Of a stretch of DNA of 10,017 bases, positions 1 through 4,911 are shown piece after piece; positions within the stretch are counted from its first letter, which is position 1, and every line of letters starts with the position of its first letter. The position numbers and the translations under genes were made by a program. The DNA comes from Clostridia bacterium. GTDB taxonomy: Bacteria; Bacillota; DULZ01. The notes beneath the pieces were generated by a model. The model did no database searches, was not told the origin of the DNA, and worked only from the letters and a program-made list of their open reading frames with translations. Where the stretch lies: NCBI GenBank assembly GCA_012520135.1, contig JAAYOX010000362.1, forward strand, positions 1 to 10,017, given 5' to 3'.

Positions 1-803
1 GCCTCTACCTGCTCTTTAATGGGCTCGTCCACTATTATAGAGTTTTCCGAGGAACAGATTACTCCGTTATCAAAAGTTTTACCGGTAATAATATCGCATA
101 CCGCCTGTTTCACATTGGCACTACGTTCAATAAAGACGGGACAATTACCGGCCCCCACACCGTAAGCCGGCTTACCGGAGCTATAGGCGGCTTTGACCAT
201 TCCCGGCCCTCCGGTAGCAAGAATAACCGATACATCATCGTGCTTCATTAGTTCATTGGTAGCCACCGTGGTTACCTTGGAAAGGCAACTGATAATTCCT
301 TCCGGAGCACCGGCCTTAACTGCCGCCTCGTGGAGAACCTGAGCCGCAGCGTTAGTACAACGAAAAGCATTGGGGTGCGGTGAAAAAACAATGGCATTGC
401 CGGCTTTTAAAGAGATCAGAGCTTTAAAAATAGTAGTAGAAGTGGGGTTGGTAGAAGGAATAATCCCCATCACCACTCCCATGGGGGAACCTACTTCGAT
501 GACCTTATTCACCGGATCCTCATGGAGGATACCGATGGTCTTCATGTCTTTGATATAGTCATATACACCTTGGGAGGCAAACAGATTTTTCTTAACCTTA
601 TCCTCAAAGATACCAAACTTGGTTTCATCCACCGCCATCCGCGCCAGCCACTCGGCATTTGATTTAGCCGCTTCACACATGGCTGCCACTATCCGATCTA
701 TTTCTGCCTGTGAATAGTTACTAAAGATCCGTTGGGCTTCTTTAGCTTTGCGGGCCAGATCCCTGGCTTCCTGAATGGAGCTAAGATCATAATCAAGTGG
801 CAC
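1..803 (-). CDS. eutE: CoA-acylating aldehyde dehydrogenase, AdhE/EutE type, N-terminal part
   Basis: The enzyme oxidises acetaldehyde with NAD+ and CoA to acetyl-CoA, the step after EutBC. About 267 residues are visible before the window ends. Features: VDETKFGIFEDKVKKN (58-73), GVVMGIIPSTNPTSTTIFK (109-127), NAIVFSPHPNA (136-146), LATGGPGMVKAAYSSGKPA (195-213), GVGAGNCPVFIE (215-226) and FDNGVICSSEN (244-254) with catalytic Cys250. These match the N-terminal half of AdhE and its monofunctional relatives more than enterobacterial EutE. There is no N-terminal encapsulation helix. The start is GTG at 803 with AAAGGAG upstream; an in-frame stop just before it rules out a longer form. It may be a monofunctional dehydrogenase or a bifunctional AdhE; the missing C-terminus decides. 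The eutE symbol is by operon context. Confidence 0.93.
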   Translation of the reverse strand, partial: MPLDYDLSSIQEARDLARKAKEAQRIFSNYSQAEIDRIVAAMCEAAKSNAEWLARMAVDETKFGIFEDKVKKNLFASQGVYDYIKDMKTIGILHEDPVNKVIEVGSPMGVVMGIIPSTNPTSTTIFKALISLKAGNAIVFSPHPNAFRCTNAAAQVLHEAAVKAGAPEGIISCLSKVTTVATNELMKHDDVSVILATGGPGMVKAAYSSGKPAYGVGAGNCPVFIERSANVKQAVCDIITGKTFDNGVICSSENSIIVDEPIKEQVE

Positions 804-820
804 TGTTCACACTCCTTTCT

Positions 821-1393
821 TTAAGACTGATTAGGAGTATTGTCTGTATTGGACCCGGCTTTCGCCCGGATAATTTCCTGAATCAATTGTTCTTTGTTGG
901 CCCGTGAAATCTCCCTGCCCTTAATCATTATCCCCGGTGTCATACGGGCTAACTTCCTCAATTCCCCAACAGTCATGGATTCCAAATCCAAGGCCTCAGA
1001 TGGGGAGCCTTCCGGGTCAGGACCTAAGTCCTGACCCTTCTCACCTGTTAAATCCGGATATTCTTCCGGGCTTGTACCTGAAGGATCTGACCCGGGGGGA
1101 TCATGATCCGGCCCGGAGCGCTTCCCTTTGAACAACATTCTAAGGTCAGCTTCGGGCCTAGGGATCACATGGCGACTAATCACAGTGCCTACTTTTGCCG
1201 CTGCCGCACATCCGGCATCTACACTGGCTTGTACCGCTGCCACTTCTCCGGTAAAAGCAACCATTACCAAACCGCCTCTGACTTTTTCATAGCCCAGAAG
1301 TCTCACATTGGCTGCTTTTACTCCGGCATCGGCCGCCTCAATCGAGGCAACCAAACCGCGGGTTTCAATCATCCCCAGGGCTTCCTGCTTCAT
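821..1393 (-). CDS. BMC-H shell protein with acidic linker and Rho-N/SAP-like C-terminal module
   Basis: This 190-aa protein has a standard BMC-H domain (1-90) with LGMIETRGLVASIEAADAGV (6-25), pore loop KVRGG (38-42), FTGEVAAVQASVDAGCAAA (47-65) and VISRHVIPRPEADL (71-84). Residues about 91-135 form a Pro/Gly/Asp/Ser-rich, probably disordered linker with repeated PD(P/H) motifs. Residues 136-177 form a small helical module, DLESMTVGELRKLARM then ISRANKEQLIQEIIRAK. Its pattern (T-V-x-E-L-R-K-L-A ... K-E-Q-L-I-x-x-I) resembles the Rho N-terminal/SAP-type helix-extended-loop-helix fold. It occupies the role of EutK or PduK, shell proteins with extra C-terminal domains, though EutK has a winged-helix tail instead. 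Nucleic-acid binding is one possibility; protein tethering is another. The ATG has AAGGGG upstream. The downstream gap is 17 nt. No gene symbol is assigned because the tail differs from EutK. Confidence 0.88.
   Translation of the reverse strand: MKQEALGMIETRGLVASIEAADAGVKAANVRLLGYEKVRGGLVMVAFTGEVAAVQASVDAGCAAAAKVGTVISRHVIPRPEADLRMLFKGKRSGPDHDPPGSDPSGTSPEEYPDLTGEKGQDLGPDPEGSPSEALDLESMTVGELRKLARMTPGIMIKGREISRANKEQLIQEIIRAKAGSNTDNTPNQS
1014..1037. repeat. Perfect 10-bp inverted repeat (potential hairpin) in the BMC-H linker coding region
   Basis: Arms at 1014-1023 (GGGTCAGGAC) and 1028-1037 (GTCCTGACCC) are perfect reverse complements separated by 4 nt. The transcript could form a 10-bp GC-rich stem with a UUAG loop. 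It lies inside the coding sequence for linker residues about 119-126 (KGQDLGPD), has no following U-run, and so is not a standard intrinsic terminator. A separate 12-bp palindrome, GGATCATGATCC, lies at 1098-1109 in the same linker. Confidence 0.85.
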
Positions 1394-1421
1394 CTGCTCA
1401 ACCCCTTCTTAACAAGGCCTT

Positions 1422-1718
1422 TTATTCTTTTTTGGCATACTTTTTGTAATCATCAGGAAGAATCATTTCTACATCACTGTGGGGCCTGGGAATAACGTGA
1501 ACAGAAACCAGTTCGCCCACTCTTTGAGCGGCAGCCGCTCCGGCATCGGTAGCAGCTTTCACGGCACCAACATCCCCGCGAACCATTACGGTGACCAGTC
1601 CACCGCCTACATGAACCTTACCTATCAAATAGACGTTGGCAGCTTTAACCATGGCATCCGCTGCCTCAATGGAACCAACCAGACCTTTGGTTTCAATCAT
1701 GCCTAATGCGCTTGTCAT
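1422..1718 (-). CDS. eutM: Major hexameric shell protein EutM (BMC-H)
   Basis: EutM is the abundant flat hexamer that tiles the facets of the Eut compartment. The 98 aa (E. coli 97) give a near textbook BMC-H: LGMIETKGLVGSIEAADAM (5-23), VKAANVYLIGKV (24-35), pore loop HVGGG (36-40), VRGDVGAVKAATDAGAAAA (46-64), GELVSVHVIPRPH (68-80), and a short charged tail ending YKKYAKKE. The ATG at 1718 has GAGGAGGGT upstream at good spacing. The 51-nt gap before it is the largest in the operon but contains no recognisable promoter or terminator. The next gene is a paralogue with an added tail; the two share extended identity in the first ~35 residues, consistent with old tandem duplication. Confidence 0.96.
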   Translation of the reverse strand: MTSALGMIETKGLVGSIEAADAMVKAANVYLIGKVHVGGGLVTVMVRGDVGAVKAATDAGAAAAQRVGELVSVHVIPRPHSDVEMILPDDYKKYAKKE

Positions 1719-1769
1719 ATTAATAGACCCTCCTCAAAAGAATTGTTTTCTTATCGGTTAATTATCCTC

Positions 1770-2393
1770 TTAACAGGACAATTGCGACCGGTTAGCCGGA
1801 TGGGTAACAAAGAACACTCTCACCTGATCGGGTGAACTAAAGGTAATGTTGCTGCCCGCAGGAATATAAAACACATCTCCTCCTTTGCCCCGGTAGATCT
1901 TGCCGTTGACGGTAATTTCCAAAGTGCCTTCCACAATATAGCCAATTTCCTCACGAGGGAGGCTTCGCCGGCAAGATGTCCTGTCCAGAGACATCAACCC
2001 GGCACACATATTGAGACCTTCCTGAACAATAAGTATTTCCTTGGTTTTTTCACCCTTCAGCGAACTCCCCCGTACCAAGCTAAATCCGGAGGAATCCACC
2101 TCTTTGATTATTTCACCAGGTTGATGTTGGGGGAGCCTGGCAATCACCTCCCTGACAATCTTGGCAATCAGTTCAGGATTAAAATTTTGTAGACTTGGCT
2201 CCGGTAGGATGTCCCGTGGCCTTTCCCGGGAGACTTCCTCTTCCGGTTCCCGGCCAAAGTTAATGGAAATACCCATTTCATTAGCCGCATCCCTTGCCGC
2301 CGGAGTGATAATAGTTCCCGGCTCCACATAGAGAGCTTTTTTGCCGGTACCTGCCAATGCTTTAATGTCATTAACTGCAATCAGCCTTTTCAC
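1770..2393 (-). CDS. eutQ: EutQ cupin protein
   Basis: EutQ is a cupin-fold protein of eut operons. In Salmonella it has been linked to acetate kinase activity and to compartment assembly. The 207 aa divide into an N-terminal module (MKRLIAVNDIKAL... VEPGTIITPAARDAANEMG, 1-41), a charged Pro/Glu/Arg-rich linker (47-68), an isolated amphipathic helix (PELIAKIVREVIARL, 73-87), a second linker, and the cupin barrel (about 108-202) with EEIGYIVEGTLEITVNGK (148-165) and GGDVFYIPAGSNITF (171-185). The canonical cupin His metal ligands are missing (SCRRSLPREE where His-X-His would be), as in E. coli EutQ. The GTG start at 2393 has AAGGGGGTG upstream. It follows the pduT-like gene by 33 nt and precedes eutM by 51 nt. 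It is shorter than E. coli EutQ (about 233), mostly in the linker. Confidence 0.92.
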   Translation of the reverse strand: MKRLIAVNDIKALAGTGKKALYVEPGTIITPAARDAANEMGISINFGREPEEEVSRERPRDILPEPSLQNFNPELIAKIVREVIARLPQHQPGEIIKEVDSSGFSLVRGSSLKGEKTKEILIVQEGLNMCAGLMSLDRTSCRRSLPREEIGYIVEGTLEITVNGKIYRGKGGDVFYIPAGSNITFSSPDQVRVFFVTHPANRSQLSC

Positions 2394-2426
2394 CTTTTCA
2401 CCCCCTTTGGCAACAGAGCTCCTCTC

Positions 2427-2975
2427 CTAAAGAATGCTGGGCACCAAACTCCCATGAGGGGAAGGAATTACCACCTGCTGGACCAGTAGACCCTTGACTG
2501 CCGCCGTGGCCGCACCGGCTTCCACAGCACTCTTCACCGCTGCCACATCACCGGTCAGAGTAGTAAAACTCTTACCACCCAGCCCCATGCCGAGACGAAT
2601 TTCAATCAAATCCACTTCACCGGCTTTTACGGCAGCATCGGCAGCTACAATCATGGCCGCTACTGAAAAAGTCTCAATAATCCCTAATGCCTGAAGTTCA
2701 GCTATCGATGTGCCGCCTGCACAAGCGGGAATTACCGCCGGGTGAACATTGGCAAGAACGAAATGGTCCACTACATAAATATCCCCCTTGGCAATGCCCG
2801 CCTGCACCGCACTCTCCACGGCAGCTACATCCCCCCAAACCAGGGTAATATATTTCACCGGGCAGATGGGGCGGCTGATGATGATTTCCACCTGACCGGT
2901 TTTCAGCATGGCGTCAGCGCCTTCAATTCCTTTGGCAATACTGTTAAACTCCACTAAACCTATGGCCCGAATCAC
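2427..2975 (-). CDS. pduT: PduT-like trimeric tandem-BMC shell protein with Fe-S pore Cys
   Basis: PduT is a shell trimer of two fused BMC domains whose central pore holds a [4Fe-4S] cluster, believed to exchange electrons with PduS. This 182-aa protein matches Salmonella PduT (about 184 aa) in length and layout. Domain 1 runs IRAIGLVEFNSIAKGIEGAD (2-21) to about 75; VLANVHPAVIPA (73-84) links; domain 2 runs LGIIETFSVAAMIVAADAAV (97-116) to the VVIPSPH end (168-174). The pore loop of domain 1 is RPICPVKYI (35-43) with Cys38, the same position as the cluster ligand in PduT. Domain 2 has a Gly-rich pore loop GMGLGGKS. The GTG start has GGAGGTG 7 nt upstream, located inside the end of pduS. Translational coupling fits a physical partnership with PduS. 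Confidence 0.94.
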   Translation of the reverse strand: MIRAIGLVEFNSIAKGIEGADAMLKTGQVEIIISRPICPVKYITLVWGDVAAVESAVQAGIAKGDIYVVDHFVLANVHPAVIPACAGGTSIAELQALGIIETFSVAAMIVAADAAVKAGEVDLIEIRLGMGLGGKSFTTLTGDVAAVKSAVEAGAATAAVKGLLVQQVVIPSPHGSLVPSIL

Positions 2976-4312
2976 TTAGATACACCTCCGGCACCTTCAC
3001 CTTCAATCACAACGTGGTTGGATACTTCCCGTACCACCCCGGAGATACTGGCATGCACCAAAGCTCCTATGGCACCCTCCGGAATTTCCCCGATGACTTG
3101 GCCTCTTGCCACTCCTTCACCAGGCGCCACCACCGGACGGGCAGGGGCTCCAATGTGCTGCTTCAGGGGTATAGTTACCCTTTCGGGCCGGTAATCAACC
3201 TCTGTCAGAGGGGCCGGCACATTGTAAGGAACCAGACCTAACCTGCTTATTAACCGTTGGGAGGGAATTTTCATGAACTCCCGGCCGGGCGTGACAGTCT
3301 CTGTTTCACCGGAAGGGATAAGTTTAATACCTTTTTTGCCTAATTCTCGCTTCAACATGGCGTTTACCCGGCGGGGAGACAACTCCATAACCTCACAGGC
3401 ATATTCACAGGCACCGCATTCAGTACAACTTAAAGCCATATTCAGTACTTCCTCACCGGCCTGGAGGTATTTAACACCCCGCATGATCTTATGAGGGCTT
3501 AACCGGTGCCCCAGCATATGACGGGGACACAAATCGGTACAGCGAACACATTGGATGCAGGCAACCTGAGCTTGTTTTAAAATATATTCCAGCCTCATAT
3601 TTCTCTTTCTGACCAGCGGATGATCTTCCGGGAGGATGATTAAGGCCTTGGTGGTTTTGGTAACCGGCAGGTGCAAATCCCCAACCACATTTCCCATCAT
3701 GGGGCCCCCTTCTACTACCACCAGTCCCTCCATCTTGTCCTGGCCTGCCAGGGCCAATACCTCCCTGATGGCGGTCCCTATAGGAATTTTAATAGTCATC
3801 GGGTTAGGTATTTCCCCGGTTACCGTCAAGTAAGTATCCGTGACCGGTTGTCCTTCCAGCGCATAAGCTACGTTGAGCAAGGTTTCCACATTGCAGACCA
3901 CACAGCCCACTTTCAAGGGGATCTCCCCTTCCGGGACAATTTTTCCCGTTACCTCATATACGGTCACATGCTCATCGCCGGCCGGATAAAAATCACCAAG
4001 GATAAACAGTTCGACCGGTTTTCCGGCCACCGCCCGGGTCAAGTTTTCCATGGCGTCATGGTATTTCCTTTTCAGAGCTACGGTTCCCCGGGAAGCACCG
4101 GTGGCTTCCATGACTGCTTCTAATCCTTTGACTACTAAATCAGCATTCTGAGCCATCAGTTGCTGATCAACCCTAAGCAGAGGTTCGCATTCCGCCCCAT
4201 TCACGATCACATGACGGGCAGTAGCATTTACTTTAACATGAGTGGGAAAACCGGCACCTCCGGCTCCTACAACTCCTGCTGCTTTGATTAATTGAACAAT
4301 CTTCTCCTCCAT
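2972..4312 (-). CDS. pduS: PduS-like flavin/Fe-S corrinoid reductase (RnfC family)
   Basis: PduS homologues are RnfC-like flavoproteins that reduce cob(III)alamin toward Co(I) for adenosylation, using NAD(P)H. They may also pass electrons across the shell. The 446 aa show the glycine-rich nucleotide-binding loop VVGAGGAGFPTHVK (14-27), the flavin-associated NGAECEPLL (38-46), CVVCNVETLLNV (137-148) and VEGGPMMG (200-207). Two [4Fe-4S] motifs follow: Cys252/255/258/262 (CIQCVRCTDLC) and Cys296/299/302/306 (CTECGACEYAC). The C-terminus (388-432) is an RnfC/biotinyl-like barrel with APGEGVARGQVIGE. ATG at 4312 has GAGGTG 6 nt upstream. Its TGA overlaps the GTG start of the pduT-like gene by 4 nt (GTGA). 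Rnf complex subunit C is the alternative, but no other rnf genes are nearby and the pduT-like partner favours PduS. Confidence 0.93.
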   Translation of the reverse strand: MEEKIVQLIKAAGVVGAGGAGFPTHVKVNATARHVIVNGAECEPLLRVDQQLMAQNADLVVKGLEAVMEATGASRGTVALKRKYHDAMENLTRAVAGKPVELFILGDFYPAGDEHVTVYEVTGKIVPEGEIPLKVGCVVCNVETLLNVAYALEGQPVTDTYLTVTGEIPNPMTIKIPIGTAIREVLALAGQDKMEGLVVVEGGPMMGNVVGDLHLPVTKTTKALIILPEDHPLVRKRNMRLEYILKQAQVACIQCVRCTDLCPRHMLGHRLSPHKIMRGVKYLQAGEEVLNMALSCTECGACEYACEVMELSPRRVNAMLKRELGKKGIKLIPSGETETVTPGREFMKIPSQRLISRLGLVPYNVPAPLTEVDYRPERVTIPLKQHIGAPARPVVAPGEGVARGQVIGEIPEGAIGALVHASISGVVREVSNHVVIEGEGAGGVSK

Positions 4313-4325
4313 ACAGACACCTCAA

Positions 4326-4595
4326 TCAGAACTCCGGTTGATTTTCATCGATGATGCCAACAATAACAGCGTCAATAGGGGCATTTTCATAACCTGCCAT
4401 CCGCCTGGCAGAGCTACCCCGGGTGATTAATACCCTTTCCCCAACGCCGGCTCCAATCATGTCAACTGCTACAATAATTTGCCCTTTTCCCTTTTCCGGA
4501 GTGTCCAGGAGCTGAACTACCATTAACTTAGCACCGACCAAGGATTCGTCTTTCCGGGTTGACCAAATAGGCCCCTTAACTCTTCCGATGAGCAT
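4326..4595 (-). CDS. eutN: Pentameric vertex protein EutN (BMC-P)
   Basis: EutN belongs to the EutN/CcmL family of small beta-barrel proteins whose pentamers cap the vertices of the polyhedral shell. From ATG at 4595 it is 89 aa, close to the ~95 aa of E. coli EutN. Family features: MLIGRVKGPIWSTRKDESLVG (1-21, conserved first strand and loop), KLMVVQLLD (23-31), VAVDMIGAGVGERVLITRGSS (42-62; the GAG-x-GE-x-VL signature) and PIDAVIVGIID (73-83). An upstream in-frame TTG at 4616 would add MKKGEKT, but that sequence is the ribosome site itself (AAGGGGGAGA), so ATG 4595 is preferred. Its first 20 nt overlap the 3' end of the GrpU-like gene, implying translational coupling. It is the only BMC-P gene in the window. 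Confidence 0.95.
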   Translation of the reverse strand: MLIGRVKGPIWSTRKDESLVGAKLMVVQLLDTPEKGKGQIIVAVDMIGAGVGERVLITRGSSARRMAGYENAPIDAVIVGIIDENQPEF

Positions 4596-4908
4596 TGTTT
4601 TCTCCCCCTTTTTCAAGTGAGAAAAACTCCCTTACAGCCTTTAAAGCAGTATCTACATCGGCAATTTCCCCAAAAATCCCAATCAGGGTTATATGTTGGG
4701 GGCAAATGCCGCGGATTTCCTCTACCTCTACTTGGGCAGCCTTTTCAGCCACATCAGCAGCCATAATCATATCTGCTAAGGCACCTTGGACCAAACCTAC
4801 CGCGCCTGGGTTAGCAGGAATGCCGGCGCTATGACCGGTTCTTCTCCGGTTCAAAATGGCCATGGTACCCGCTGAGGGAGATTTAATGAACTGAGTCCTG
4901 ACTGCCAC
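4576..4908 (-). CDS. Permuted BMC-H shell protein, GrpU/PduU-like, with pore Cys motif
   Basis: This 110-aa protein is a circularly permuted single-BMC-domain shell subunit expected to form hexamers. It has the strand order of PduU/EutS: an N-terminal stretch (RTQFIKSPSAGTMAILNRR, 4-22), then the BMC core from GAVGLVQGALADMIMAADVA (35-54) through VEVEEIRGICPQHITLIGIF (60-79), to the last helix IADVDTALKAVREF (82-95). The distinctive element is GICPQH (67-72) with Cys69. It resembles the Cys-Pro motif of GrpU, the shell protein of glycyl-radical compartments whose pore was shown to hold an Fe-S cluster. EutS and PduU carry no such Cys. The GTG start at 4908 has GGGAGGT 7 nt upstream, formed by the end of eutJ. 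It occupies the slot where eutS might be expected, overlapping eutN by 20 nt. The BMC assignment is secure; GrpU relationship is from memory of motifs. Confidence 0.87.
   Translation of the reverse strand: MAVRTQFIKSPSAGTMAILNRRRTGHSAGIPANPGAVGLVQGALADMIMAADVAEKAAQVEVEEIRGICPQHITLIGIFGEIADVDTALKAVREFFSLEKGGENNAHRKS
4601..4610 (-). promoter_or_regulatory. Ribosome binding site deciding the eutN start
   Basis: The minus strand reads AAGGGGGAGA followed by AACA(A) and ATG at 4595. This strong site lies inside the 3' end of the preceding shell gene and within the region that would be coding if the upstream TTG at 4616 were used. Confidence 0.75.
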
Positions 4909-4911
4909 CTT

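Noticed and set aside
370..558. Plus-strand 62-codon open frame
   Set aside because: It is antisense to the aldehyde dehydrogenase, whose motifs are continuous over this span.
1014..1037. Intrinsic terminator inside the tailed BMC-H gene
   Set aside because: The hairpin is strong, but no U-run follows in either direction, and the coding frame continues through it to a conserved-looking module.
1103..1495. Plus-strand open frame of 130 codons and similar ones at 3671-4123, 5227-5739, 8903-9310 and 9547-9996
   Set aside because: All lie opposite confidently assigned minus-strand genes, have no good ribosome site, and give low-complexity translations.
1719..1769. Possible promoter or terminator in the largest gap, with weak AAGAA/TTCTT inverted repeat at 1738-1752
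   Set aside because: The stem is only 5 A-T pairs, there are no clear -35/-10 boxes, and the rest is the eutM ribosome site.
2168..2380. Minus-strand 70-codon open frame
   Set aside because: It is the alternate frame of eutQ, whose own frame matches the family N-terminus.
2972..4312. Subunit C of an Rnf complex
   Set aside because: The protein is in the RnfC superfamily, but no rnfDGEAB genes are adjacent and the following pduT-like gene is the known PduS partner.
4596..4616. N-terminal extension MKKGEKT of EutN from TTG
   Set aside because: The sequence is the ribosome site for the ATG at 4595, and the family N-terminus begins MLxGxV.
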